A stretch of 64,000 bases of DNA from JASLEW01 sp963732005 (lineage in GTDB: Bacteria > Acidobacteriota > Thermoanaerobaculia > Multivoradales > UBA5704): NCBI GenBank assembly GCA_963732005.1, contig CAVSXT010000004.1, forward strand, positions 2,351,414 through 2,415,413. The letters run 5' to 3'. Shown here one piece after another: positions 33,369-42,965 of this stretch. The number at the start of each line of letters is the position of its first letter. Position 1 is the stretch's first letter. A model generated the notes under the pieces. It saw only the letters and a list, made by a program, of their open reading frames with translations. It was not told where the DNA came from and searched no databases. Made by a program: the position numbers and the translations under genes.

Positions 33369-35988
33369 CTATTGGAAATAGCCGTCGATATCGAGCAGCA
33401 CGTGGGTGGTTCCTGACGGGAGGTCGGCAACGACGTAGATCGTGCCGGTGCCCGAATAGGACAGCAGCACGATGGCGCTGTTCGCGAGCACCTGGCCGGC
33501 GCTGAAATTCAAGGTGCTGGTCGTCGACAGGTCGAGCGCCGCATCGCCGGGCAGCAGGTTCAGAAAGCCAGGCTGCTGGGGTGCGACGACCGTCACGTTT
33601 GCCGCGATGGCCTTGGCGGTGCTGGGGACGCCGCAGTGCCCGCTGACCTGGAATCGTCTCGCCTCGCCCGCGGCGAGCGGCGTGCTATTGCGGGTGTCGA
33701 AGACGCGGCATGGAGGCAGCGTGTAGAAGGTGGCGTGAGCGTTGGGGTTGCTGACCTTGGTCACGAAGGCATCGTAACCGTCGGCACCCCCTGCGTTGGC
33801 CGGCTGGAGAGAGGAGCCGCTCACCCCGGGGAAGGTCGCGGAGGTTGTCTCGCCGGCGACGTAGGCATTGCCGGAGGCGTCGACCGCGATGGCGAAGCCC
33901 TGGTCAAAGCCGCCGCCCCCCAGGAAAGTGGAGTAGACGATCGCGGTGCCGGCCGGATCGATCTCCGCCAGGAAGCTGTCGCCCCCGCCACCGTTCGCCG
34001 GCTGGACGGAGCCGCTGTTGATCCCAGGAAAACTGGTCGAATCCGTGTCGCCCGTCACATAGGCGATGCCGGCGCGGTCGACAGCGACAGCATTCGCCGA
34101 ATCGGCGCCAGCGCCGCCGCCGAGATAGGTGGAGTAGACGATGGCGGTGCCCGCCGGATTGATCTTGGTGACGAAGCCAGCTCCACTGCCATTGAGGGTG
34201 GGCTGCAGGGAGCCAGGCCCGACGCCGGGAAACGAACTCGAAGCGGTGAAGCCCACGACATAGGAAGCGCCGGCGGCGTCCACGGCTATCCCACTACCCT
34301 GGTCATTGCCACTACCACCCAGGAATGTGGCGTACACGATGGCGGTGCCCGTCGCGTTGACCTTGATCACGAACGCATCGCCGGCACCGCCATTGAGACG
34401 CTGGATCGCGTTGTCGCCGATGCCCGGGAAGGTGCTCGACTGCGTAAACCCGGTCAGGTAGACGTTGCGGTCGGTATCGACCGCAACGCCAGAGGCTGCG
34501 TCATAGCCGCTGCCGCCCAGGAACGTGGCATACACGATGGCAGTGCCTGCGCCATTGATCTTTGCCAGAAACACGTCGCCGCCGCCGGCATTGCCCGGTT
34601 GAATGGAGCTGCCGTTCACGCCGGGGAAGCTGCTCGAAGTAACTCCCTCCGACCACATAGGCGTTTCCTGATGAGTCGACCGCGATGCCATCGCCAAAGT
34701 CGTCGCCCGTGCCACCCAAGAAGGTGGAATAGACGATGCCATTGCCCGCGGCGTTGACCTTGGTCACGAAGGCGTCGCCGCCGCCGCCAGTGGTGGGCTG
34801 GATGGAGGCCCCGTTGACACCGGGAAAGGCATCGGAGCCGGTCGCGCCGGTCAGATAAGAATTGCCCGCGGCATCCACGGCGATGGCTGAGCCGAAGTCG
34901 TTGGCGCTTCCTCCCAGGAACGTGGAGTAGACGATGCCGGTGCCGGCGGCATCGATCTTGATCAGGAATACATCCCCGCCAAAGCCGTAGGTTTGCTGAA
35001 TGGAGCCCGCGCCGACGCCGGGGAAGTTGGTGGAGTAGGTCACACCAATGAGGTAAGCATTGCCCGCCGCATCCACCGCGACGCTGTTGGCGTAATCGTC
35101 GCCGCTCCCCCCGAGGAAGGTCGAGTAGACGATCTGGGGATCGATGACCAGGGGCTGCGAAGGGTCGTATGCACCAACCGCAAAGCCGACTTCGACGCGC
35201 CCTGGCAGCTGCCGGCCCGGCCGAGAGAGAAGCACGTAGCGGCCGGCGACGGCACGGCGCCCGCCACCGTTCGCCACCTCCTGATAAATGACCGGTGCCG
35301 GCTGCACGAGCTCGCCCTGAGCGCCCGGGACGATCAGCTCGCCATGCGGCCCGAGGTGGATCGCACCGCCGGTCACGGAAGCCTTACTGGGTGGTGCAAC
35401 ATGATCGCCAGACGGTGCGTTCTCGAATGCAAGCCTGATCTGTCCCAGATCGGCTCCGGGCGCAACGACGAAGTCGTACTCGAAGTGGCGGTGGTCGCCG
35501 CCGCGATAGATCAGGTCGATGCCGCGGAACACCCCACGGTAGCGAACTTCGCCGTAGTTGGGGATGTCGGTGTGCCACTGGCGCCGATCGGCGCCCAAGA
35601 GATAGTTGGTGACGGCGGTCCGCCTGAGCCTTCCCTCGCCGGGCGGATGGCGTGCCTTCCCGGCCAGCCGCAGCCGAATGGTGCCGCCGTCTCCCTCGCG
35701 ATGGGGTGCCAGAATCGCGTCGCCGTGGCTCAACAGCAGCGTGCTTCCCGAGCCACGGCAGAGGAACTCGACCTCCGGGCCGGCCTGGCCGGCGTTGGCT
35801 TCGAAGCTCTGTGGCAAGCGGGCGAGCAGGTTGGTGGCGACCGTCGGCCGTGGCGGCGGCGTGGAGAGGGCGGCTGCCCAGGAAGCGGCGCCGCTCATCG
35901 CCAATGCGCTGGCGACCATGACGCCTGCGGCATGACGAGACGCAAAGAGTGCTGAAGCGCGCCGCACGCGCCTGATGAGCATCAGCAT
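33369..35988 (-). pseudogene. SBBP-repeat secreted protein, interrupted by one-base frameshift
   Basis: Two minus-strand frames form one exported protein of about 872 residues. The start at 35988 has GGAG eight bases upstream and a signal peptide follows. Residues about 40-290 form the N-terminal domain found before SBBP repeats ('SFEANAGQAGPEVEFLCRG', 'TDIPNYGEVRYRGVFRGIDL'). Seven SBBP beta-propeller-type repeats follow, each with 'IVY(S/A)TFLGG ... VD..GNAY..G.T....FPG'. The last 110 residues are the 'PPCRVFDTRN ... DIDGYF' module. The frame changes at 34645-34647 (CCC on the plus strand): deleting one base restores 'VVGGVTSSSFPGVNG' in phase, and the total length then divides by three. 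Mutation or assembly indel. Confidence 0.85.
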
Positions 35989-36190
35989 CAGGGGATCTCC
36001 ATAGAAAGGCGCGTCGGTCGTCGTTGAAGGCCGCAGCATGACCCGACACTTCCCATATGGGCTTGGCCCCGTCACCAGCAGAGACGATCCCACCGAATCT
36101 GCGGCCATGCTGCTTCCTCCTCGGGCACTGTCAAGCCCTTTCTCCGCATCCAGTCCGGTCGCCTGCCTCGCGCCGAGAGGCGCTGCCCCC

Positions 36191-36577
36191 TCACTGCCAC
36201 AGCACGAAACGGCCGCCGTTGGTGAAGAGGATGACCAGGTTCATCGCCACCAGCATGAGATCGTAATGCCAGCCGTAGGCTTGCTTGCCCCAAAAACCGG
36301 TGCGCCAGACGAAGAGCTTCTTCTGAATGGCGCCGAGCATGAGCAGGATAAGGCCGGCGGCGGCAAGCTGGGTGAGGACGCCGAGCGCGACGCCGATCCC
36401 GCCCAGAATCTCGGCGGCACCGAGGAAGGCGGTGAATCCCTGGCTCATGCCGATGCTCCGGCTCCGGGCCTCGCGGTGCTTGAGGTGGTTCCAGCCGCTG
36501 TCCGCGAAGATCAGCCCTACCAGCAGGCGCATCAACAGAAGCCCATGATCGGTGAAAGCTGCCAGTCGTGGAAACAT
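36191..36577 (-). CDS. DoxX-family membrane protein
   Basis: A 128-residue membrane protein with four hydrophobic helices typical of DoxX ('LLLMRLLVGLIFADSGWNHL', 'AAEILGGIGVALGVL', 'LILLMLGAI', 'LVAMNLVILFTNGG'). The start at 36577 is preceded by GGAGGG. A much longer open frame runs upstream but is antisense to the galactose oxidase gene. DoxX proteins are linked to quinone or thiosulfate redox and oxidative stress; the role here is not evident. Confidence 0.88.
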   Translation of the reverse strand: MFPRLAAFTDHGLLLMRLLVGLIFADSGWNHLKHREARSRSIGMSQGFTAFLGAAEILGGIGVALGVLTQLAAAGLILLMLGAIQKKLFVWRTGFWGKQAYGWHYDLMLVAMNLVILFTNGGRFVLWQ

Positions 36578-36829
36578 CGCAACCCTCCCTTGCGCGCCAG
36601 CGCGATGCTTGCGAGCCAGCATACCGCCCTCTCTGTGGGCGTCCAAGCGCGCTCGGCCCGGCCGGCGTAGTCGTCGCCATAGCTGGGCGGCGGCCACGAT
36701 CCAGCAGCTCGCGATGTCGGCGCCTGCGGGATGGCGTCTTGCCCATAGGTGCCGGGGCGGCGCTTGCTTTATACTCACAGGACATGCAAAAACTCGGGCG
36801 CACCTGGCGCGCCCTGAGGGGGATGGGTC

Positions 36830-39205
36830 ATGACCGGAAAGCACCGTCCGCAGATCCTGCGCACCGTCGCGATCGCCGCCGCCGTTGCTGCTCTCACCAT
36901 CCTGGTCGCCATCGCGGCGACCGCCGGCCGCGGCGCGGCGGACCCGCCGCGCCTGGCCTGGTTGCAGGACCGGCACGAGGCGCCGCCGCCCGCCGAGCTG
37001 CAGCAGATGATCATGCAGAAGGGGGCGCCGGCGCCGGGCTGCCTGGTGCCGCCGCATACCCCGGCCAACCCCGACCCGCGGCGCTACGGCGCCTGGAGCA
37101 CCGTGCTGCCGGCCGATGGGGGCGGTGCCATCCGGCAGATCCTCGGCATGCAGACGGTGCACACCCTGATGCTGCCGTCGGGCAAGATCCTGCTCGCCAG
37201 CGGCAGCAGCTGGCGCAATCTGGCGCCCATCCAGTACTACCCGCATGACAGCGACCCGGTCGCGCCGAAAGGCATCTTCAACCGCGACCAGGACCCGTTC
37301 CGCAAGAGCAAGCTGCGCTGGTACTACCAGCTGGTCAACAACGCCGCGATCTACGACCCGGAGAACAACACCTTCTACCGCATCCCGCACCCCGTGCCGG
37401 TCGACGATCCCGACAACCCCGGCCACTTCGCGCCGAACGATCTGTTCTGCACCGGCCAGCAGCACCTCCCCGACGGCAACGTGCTGGTCACCGGCGGCAC
37501 CCAGTATTACTACCCGTTCCGCACCGGCAACCGGTCGACCTACATCTTCGACTGGAAAAAGGAGATGGGCATCCACTGGTCGACGGTCGACTGGCGGCAG
37601 CTGCCGACGCCGGCGCACGATCCGTGGATCTTCTCCGGCTTCATGAAGCGCGGCCGCTGGTACCCGAGCCTGGTGCCGCTGCTCGACGGCCGCCTGGCGA
37701 TCTGGAGCGGCTTCGTCGGCTTCGACAAGGGTTATCCCGAGATGTATCAATTCGAGATCAATCACTACGTCGAGCTGTTCAACCCGGCCGCCTTCGATCG
37801 CCGCGATCCGCAGGCAGCCTGGCGGGCGGTCGACGTCAAGGAGCTGCGCGACAGCCCGTATCGGACGGAGATCAATCCCGACTTCCGGCCGACGCCGGGC
37901 AGCGTCTGTCCGGCGCGCTGCATCGAGGACAACCGCTTCGACGCCTTCAAGCTCTACCCCGAGAATTACCTGATGCCGGACGGGCGCATCTACCTCACGC
38001 GCGAGGGCGACTGGGTGAGCCTGCGCACCTGCGACACGGCGTTCATGCGGCGCACCAAGCACACCTATTGGGCGACCTTGGGCGGCACCGACGCGGCGCC
38101 GACCGTCGAGTTCTCCCGCGGCCCCGACCGGCCGGAGGACATCACCTCTTACGGCACCTCGCTGCTCGACCCCAACAGCGGCAACATCGAGATCCTCGGC
38201 GGCCAGCCGACCTCCCCCGGCACCCTGCTGCCGGTGAACTCCGACCAGACCACCCACTTCGCCGGCGGCCGCGGCAGCCGCAAGATCGAGACCTTCCACG
38301 CCGACACCGGCGAGAAGCTCGGCGGCCACTGGACGCTAGACGAGAACTTCCTGGGCGACGCGCCGCAGGACGACCGCACGATGCACTACGCTTTGATCCT
38401 GCCGACGCGGCAGGTGCTCATCATCAACGGCGGCAACTACGACTTCTACGGACCGGTCTTCTACCCGCTGCTGCTGACGCCGAAGTTCGACGGCGACCGC
38501 CGCTTCATCGGCTACGACAAGGTGCGGATGAGCGAGGGGGTCGAGCCGCGGCTTTATCACAACGCGGCGCTGCTGCTGCCGGACGGGCGGATCTGGGTCT
38601 CCGGCGGCAACACGGCGCGCGCCACGGTGCACGACGAGCCGGCGCCGAAGGCGAGCCCGGCGGCAAAGCGCTCGATGCAGCCGCTGCCGAACCTGAATGC
38701 CGTCGACGTCGACATGTATTTCTTCAACGACGGCCCGATGGCGCGCGGGCAGAAGGGCATGCTCACCACGCCGACCGAGGATTGGGTCGCCGAGACCTTT
38801 TCGCCGCCCTACCTCTTCATCGATCCCGGGCGCCGCGCCGGGGTCGTCAAGATCAGCGCGCCGAGCCGGGAGATCGGCGGCAAGACCTTCTACCTGCTGC
38901 ACAGCAACGAGAAGTACGACATGCTGCTCGGCGGCCTGCCGGCAAGCTGCCCGGCAGGCGGCGAGGCCTCGCTGGCGCTGATCAAGCTCCCGTCGGCCAC
39001 CCACGGCTGGGAGAACGGCCAACGCTTCGTCGCCCTGCAGTTCGAGGCAGCGCCCAGCCACCCTGAAGAAATCCGCCTGCACACCCCCGACGCACGGCAC
39101 GCCAACCTTCCGCCCGGCTACTACATGCTCTTCTACGTCGACTGCATGGGCAAGCCATCGGTGGCGCGCATGGTGCGCTTCGACGACCAGGCGCGCGAGC
39201 CCTAG
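36830..39205 (+). CDS. Copper-radical oxidase, galactose/glyoxal oxidase family
   Basis: A 791-residue protein with an N-terminal membrane or signal segment (residues 12-32), a Kelch-type beta-propeller and a C-terminal early-set domain (DUF1929). All metallo-radical site residues of galactose oxidase can be placed: Cys207 ('DLFCTGQQHLPDGNVLVTGG') for the Tyr-Cys crosslink, Tyr278 ('RGRWYPSLVPLLDGR'), the axial Tyr576 and ligand His577 ('RLYHNAALLLPDGRIWVSGG'), and His725 ('SATHGWENGQRF'). GAGGGGGA lies about seven bases before the ATG. Known members oxidise primary alcohols or aldehydes with release of H2O2; the substrate here is unknown. The enzyme is probably periplasmic or surface-exposed. 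Confidence 0.9.
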   Translation: MTGKHRPQILRTVAIAAAVAALTILVAIAATAGRGAADPPRLAWLQDRHEAPPPAELQQMIMQKGAPAPGCLVPPHTPANPDPRRYGAWSTVLPADGGGAIRQILGMQTVHTLMLPSGKILLASGSSWRNLAPIQYYPHDSDPVAPKGIFNRDQDPFRKSKLRWYYQLVNNAAIYDPENNTFYRIPHPVPVDDPDNPGHFAPNDLFCTGQQHLPDGNVLVTGGTQYYYPFRTGNRSTYIFDWKKEMGIHWSTVDWRQLPTPAHDPWIFSGFMKRGRWYPSLVPLLDGRLAIWSGFVGFDKGYPEMYQFEINHYVELFNPAAFDRRDPQAAWRAVDVKELRDSPYRTEINPDFRPTPGSVCPARCIEDNRFDAFKLYPENYLMPDGRIYLTREGDWVSLRTCDTAFMRRTKHTYWATLGGTDAAPTVEFSRGPDRPEDITSYGTSLLDPNSGNIEILGGQPTSPGTLLPVNSDQTTHFAGGRGSRKIETFHADTGEKLGGHWTLDENFLGDAPQDDRTMHYALILPTRQVLIINGGNYDFYGPVFYPLLLTPKFDGDRRFIGYDKVRMSEGVEPRLYHNAALLLPDGRIWVSGGNTARATVHDEPAPKASPAAKRSMQPLPNLNAVDVDMYFFNDGPMARGQKGMLTTPTEDWVAETFSPPYLFIDPGRRAGVVKISAPSREIGGKTFYLLHSNEKYDMLLGGLPASCPAGGEASLALIKLPSATHGWENGQRFVALQFEAAPSHPEEIRLHTPDARHANLPPGYYMLFYVDCMGKPSVARMVRFDDQAREP

Positions 39206-39293
39206 GCGCCAGCTCGACCAAGTGCCGACCGTGCCTTTCTCCGGCGTCGGGGCATGATCCGGGTGGGCCGCGGGAGCCGCGTTCACCAGCCTG

Positions 39294-41714
39294 ATGAGCT
39301 ACGCCTCGTCGGCGAACGGTGGCGCGACCTGGACCTATGGAGGCCTGGCGACGGCGCCCGACGGGCAGCGGCTGTGGGGCGACCCGATGGTGGTCGTCGA
39401 CGGGTCGGGCGTTTTCTACATGGCGAGCCTGAGCGGTCCTGCTGGCGTCGGCAACGGCATCGGCGGCGTTGCCGTCTACCCGTCCACGGGGAACAGCCCG
39501 TCGGTGACCTTTGGCACGCCGGTGCTGGTCAACGGCATCAGCGGCACCTCGGCCGGTGGCCAGGACAAGGAGTGGCTGGCGGTCGACACGACCGGCGGCG
39601 CGTTCAACGGCCGCGTCTACCTGGCATGGACCGACTTCGTGACGTTGAGCACCGGCCAGATCGAGTTCGTGCGCTCCACCTCGACGAGCCCGCTCACGCT
39701 GACCGCGCCGGTGGCGATCGGCCCCGCCGACAAGCTCAACCATGGCGCCAACCTCGCGGTCGGCCCGGCGGGCGAGCTATACCTGGCCTGGGGCGGCTAT
39801 GACTGGTCGGGGTTCGGCGTCACCGGCGCCACCATCCGCCTGGTCAAGTCGACCGACGGCGGCGTGAGCTTCGTCAACCCAGACCCGGCCGATCCGAACC
39901 CCTTCAAGACGGTGGTGACGCCGAGCATCACCCCGGACGTGCTGAGCTCGGGCGGCGTCTCCATCCGCACCCGCGGCTTCCCCTACCTCGCGGTCGATCG
40001 CACGCCTGCAGGCAGCCCGACGCGCGGCAACCTCTACCTGGTCTACCAGGGCAAGACCAGCGCCGCGAGCACCGACAACGCGGACATCTTCTTCATGAGC
40101 TCGACCGACGGCGGTGCCAGCTGGAGCACGCCGCGAACCATCAACAAGGGGCCGGCGGTGACCGCCGGCGCCGACACCACCAACAACGACAACTGGCAGC
40201 CGGCGATCGCCGTGTCGCCGACCAGCGGCCAGATCACGGTCACCTTCTACGACCGGCGGCAGGACCCGGCCAACAAGCTCATCCGCCTGTACCAGGCGAT
40301 CTCAACCGACGGCGGCGCGACCTGGTTCGACCAGCCGGGCTCGGCCGTGCAGTTCCAGCCGGACACCGGCTACGACCCGCTGCTCGTCCCAACCTACATG
40401 GGCGACTACAACTTCGCCGCCAGCACCGCCGGTGCGACGCGGGCCTCGTGGGGCGACCTGCGCAACCTGTGCACGCCGCCGCCGGGCGCTCCCAACCCGT
40501 GCTCGCCGGCCGGCCGCAGCGACATGGACGTGTTCACCAACAGCAGCGCGCAGCTGCACGGCCCGGACCTGGCGATCACCCCGTGGGGCGACGTCACCGG
40601 CGTGGGCCCCACCTGGCAGACGCCGGACATCTTCGTGGTCGATGCCATGAACGTACAGGTCAATGCCTTCAAGGGTATCGTCAACCACCTGCGGGCCCGC
40701 ATCCGCAACGTCGGCGACGTGGGGTCGTCGGGGGCCACCGTGACCTTCAAGTACGCGCCGTGGTTTGCCGGCATCACCGACGCGGCGCTCAAGACGATCG
40801 GCACCGTGCCGCAGGACCTCCTGGCCGGGCAGTCGGCGGTGGTGCCGATCGACTGGGACCTGACCAACACGGCGGACACCAACGGCGGGCTGTGGCCGGC
40901 GCCGATCAACACCTTCGACCACTTCTGCGTCAAGGTGGTGATCTCCCTGGCGAGCGACGTGAACCAGGGCAACAACCAGGCGCAGAACAACTTCTTCGAC
41001 GTGACCACCGGCTTCTCGCAGATCCGCCAGGCGGCGTTCCTGGTGGGCAACCCCTTCGCGCGGGCGGCGGAGGCGCAGCTGGTGGTGCGGGTGCCTGAGA
41101 CCTACAAGGTGCAGGTCACGGGGGTGCCGGCTGGCAAGCCCTTCCAGTTGAAGCCGAGCGAGATCCGGCTGGCGCGCCTGCTATTCGAGCTGCCGGAGGC
41201 GCCGCGGCCGGCGAGCAAGGACCAGGTGGCGCAGGTCGACTTCCTGGTGGACGGCAAGACGGTCGGCGGGCTGGCGCTGCGCCTGGCCCGGGCCAACGAG
41301 GTGAAGCCACCGGAGCGCTCGTTCCCGGGTGGCCGCGAGCGGGTCTTCCAGGCCATCCTGCGGGTGCTCGCCCAGAGGAAGGAGGGCGTCTCCTTCGCTG
41401 GCCCGGACCGCCGATTGATCAACACCAGGCAGTTGCGGCTGACTGCCGCGCAGCTGCGCCAGTACGTGACGCCGGAGGCGGTCAAGAAGCTCGGCGAGGC
41501 GGGCGGGCGGGCCACCGTCTCGTTCAAGCTGGTCGATGTCGAGCTGCCGGGCACGACGCCCGACGCCAAGCCGACGCCGGCGACGGTGGTCGCGGTCGAG
41601 GTGCTGTTCATCGCCGAGTCGCCGGCCTACGTCCAAACCGGCGGCGTGCCGCTCGCGAGCAACGGCACGCTCGAGAAGATCTACCTCGACGCGATCGCAA
41701 AGCTGCTCGCGTGA
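39294..41714 (+). CDS. Sialidase-like BNR-repeat protein, apparently N-terminally truncated
   Basis: An 806-residue frame with four Asp-box (BNR) motifs: 'SSANGGATW', 'KSTDGGVSF', 'SSTDGGASW' and 'ISTDGGATW', typical of sialidase-fold beta-propellers. Residues 400-800 are beta-rich domains, including CARDB-like 'LRARIRNVGDVGSSGATVTF'. It lacks a signal peptide, although relatives are secreted, and the first Asp box starts only six residues in. The frame opens at a TGA 42 bases upstream, just after the oxidase gene, and the ATG at 39294 has no ribosome binding site. I infer that the 5' end was lost, so the gene may be silent. A strong hairpin follows its stop. Confidence 0.75.
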   Translation: MSYASSANGGATWTYGGLATAPDGQRLWGDPMVVVDGSGVFYMASLSGPAGVGNGIGGVAVYPSTGNSPSVTFGTPVLVNGISGTSAGGQDKEWLAVDTTGGAFNGRVYLAWTDFVTLSTGQIEFVRSTSTSPLTLTAPVAIGPADKLNHGANLAVGPAGELYLAWGGYDWSGFGVTGATIRLVKSTDGGVSFVNPDPADPNPFKTVVTPSITPDVLSSGGVSIRTRGFPYLAVDRTPAGSPTRGNLYLVYQGKTSAASTDNADIFFMSSTDGGASWSTPRTINKGPAVTAGADTTNNDNWQPAIAVSPTSGQITVTFYDRRQDPANKLIRLYQAISTDGGATWFDQPGSAVQFQPDTGYDPLLVPTYMGDYNFAASTAGATRASWGDLRNLCTPPPGAPNPCSPAGRSDMDVFTNSSAQLHGPDLAITPWGDVTGVGPTWQTPDIFVVDAMNVQVNAFKGIVNHLRARIRNVGDVGSSGATVTFKYAPWFAGITDAALKTIGTVPQDLLAGQSAVVPIDWDLTNTADTNGGLWPAPINTFDHFCVKVVISLASDVNQGNNQAQNNFFDVTTGFSQIRQAAFLVGNPFARAAEAQLVVRVPETYKVQVTGVPAGKPFQLKPSEIRLARLLFELPEAPRPASKDQVAQVDFLVDGKTVGGLALRLARANEVKPPERSFPGGRERVFQAILRVLAQRKEGVSFAGPDRRLINTRQLRLTAAQLRQYVTPEAVKKLGEAGGRATVSFKLVDVELPGTTPDAKPTPATVVAVEVLFIAESPAYVQTGGVPLASNGTLEKIYLDAIAKLLA

Positions 41715-41736
41715 CGGCAGGCAGCAGGGCGCGAGG

Positions 41737-41770
41737 GCGCCGCCGGCCGCGCAGATACGGCCGGCGGCGC
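41737..41770 (+). terminator. Perfect 13-bp GC hairpin after the sialidase-like gene
   Basis: GCGCCGCCGGCCG and its exact complement around an 8-base loop, 22 bases after the stop. There is no U-tract. Confidence 0.55.
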
Positions 41771-42152
41771 AGCCGGCGCGACCAAGAGACGCAGCTCGCT
41801 GGGCCAGTGGGGGCACGTCAGCGAGATGAGCGGCCCTGGCGGCGGACCCATTGCTGTCACCAACGCAGTGGTTGAAGTCCCTGAGATGGCGAAGGACATG
41901 GAAGATTGGGTCGCTCGGTATACGCCAGGGCTGATCCATCACGAAGTGCGCGGACTATCGGCATCTTAAAGCGCTGGATAGATGGTCGGCGGCGGCCACT
42001 GAGGCGGGCCAGCCGGCGAGGTCGTCATAGGCACATGCTTCGACAGGCGCCCAATCGGCGGCAGCGCCAAGACGCCCGCCGCTCAACTGTTACCTGCCTC
42101 GACCCTGCAGCGACACCGCCGGAGCTGCCCGCGGCCAGCGCGGCGCCTCGGA
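41771..42152. other. Intergenic region, nothing firm
   Basis: About 380 bases before the toxin gene. A 46-codon plus-strand frame from 41826 ('VTNAVVEVPEMAKDM ...') is present but has no ribosome binding site or recognised family. Confidence 0.4.
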
Positions 42153-42515
42153 TCAGGCACCCCCTGCTGGCGGCACTGGAGGCACCAGCAACCGGAGTTT
42201 CGGGATCAGGTCTTCGATGTGCACCGTTGCCACCATCCACAGACGCTCTTGCTTGATCTCTCCATATTCGTGGGCGATGACGTTCCGCTGGGCAATGATG
42301 GCTGCCCACGGGATCTCGGGATGTGCCTGCTGAACGGTTGGCGAGACCCGACGCGCAGCTTCGCCGAGGATTTCGATCGCCCGCTCGACTGCGAGTTGCG
42401 TTTTCCGGTCTGCCAGATAGGCGGCAACGGAGAAGCCTACGATCAGCTCGCGGAGCGTCTGAGCGGCTTCCAGCATGTCCCAGAGGTATGCCGGGTCCCG
42501 GTCCTCAAGCGGCAA
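42153..42515 (-). CDS. hepT: HepT-type toxin (HEPN domain)
   Basis: A 120-residue HEPN-domain protein (DUF86). The catalytic motif R-x4-H-x-Y is intact: Arg77, His82, Tyr84 in 'AQRNVIAHEYGEI'. HepT toxins are RNases whose Tyr is AMPylated by the partner MntA. Its start overlaps the end of the mntA-like gene by 11 bases, so the two are co-translated in the usual antitoxin-first order. Confidence 0.9.
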   Translation of the reverse strand: MPLEDRDPAYLWDMLEAAQTLRELIVGFSVAAYLADRKTQLAVERAIEILGEAARRVSPTVQQAHPEIPWAAIIAQRNVIAHEYGEIKQERLWMVATVHIEDLIPKLRLLVPPVPPAGGA

Positions 42516-42807
42516 AGATCACCTCTTTGTGGCTCAGGATCGCCTGCCGCCGAAATGGGTTGCGCAAGCCTTCCTGCTCGATGAGATGGACCTCGCGGCC
42601 GAGGATCTGCCGCAGATGCTCCCGCATGGTCACCAGGTCGAGCAGGCTCCATGGCGCGTCCGCGGCGAAGGTCACCAGGACGTCGATGTCGCTGTCGGGC
42701 CGAAAGTCGTCGCGCAGCACCGACCCGAAGAGGGAGAGCTCCGTGACCTTCCAGTGCCGGCAGAGATCGCTGATGGCGACCAGATCGATTGGCACTTTGG
42801 CGTTCAT
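42505..42807 (-). CDS. mntA: MntA-type nucleotidyltransferase antitoxin
   Basis: A 100-residue minimal nucleotidyltransferase with the G-S-x10-D-x-D signature: Gly28-Ser29 and Asp40-x-Asp42 in 'LFGSVLRDDFRPDSDIDVLV'. Members of this family AMPylate the HepT toxin encoded immediately downstream. The pair lies on the chromosomal side of the tRNA-fragment attachment site, 114 bases from it. Confidence 0.9.
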   Translation of the reverse strand: MNAKVPIDLVAISDLCRHWKVTELSLFGSVLRDDFRPDSDIDVLVTFAADAPWSLLDLVTMREHLRQILGREVHLIEQEGLRNPFRRQAILSHKEVIFAA

Positions 42808-42920
42808 GGCAGAACTGGGTGACTCTTGCGAGCGCGGCCGACATTCCGCGGATTGCTGACTTTCTGCTGACTTTCAGATAGAACCGGGAACCGATCCGAT
42901 CCCTAATCTGCTGATTCTAT

Positions 42921-42965
42921 TGGTGCGGCTGGGAGGACTCGAACCCCCGACCAAGAGTTTAGGAA
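42921..42965 (-). other. tRNA-Arg(CCT) 3' half: attachment-site remnant
   Basis: Read on the minus strand, this is the anticodon loop TTCCTAA (anticodon CCT, U33 present), a T arm GGGGG-TTCGAGT-CCTCC, an acceptor strand CAGCCGC, discriminator A and an encoded CCA. No D arm, 5' anticodon-stem strand or matching 5' acceptor GCGGCTG lies upstream, so the gene is only a 3' half. Integrative elements that recombine at tRNA 3' ends leave such displaced copies. By orientation, the element lies at higher coordinates and the intact tRNA should be at its far end, outside the window. Confidence 0.75.

Noticed and set aside
36578..38329. Long minus-strand extension upstream of DoxX
   Set aside because: Antisense to the copper-radical oxidase; DoxX has its own start and GGAGGG at 36577.
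41826..41966. 46-codon small gene
   Set aside because: No ribosome binding site, promoter or recognisable family.
42921..42965. A complete tRNA gene
   Set aside because: The 5' acceptor strand, D arm and 5' anticodon stem are missing upstream; only the 3' half exists.
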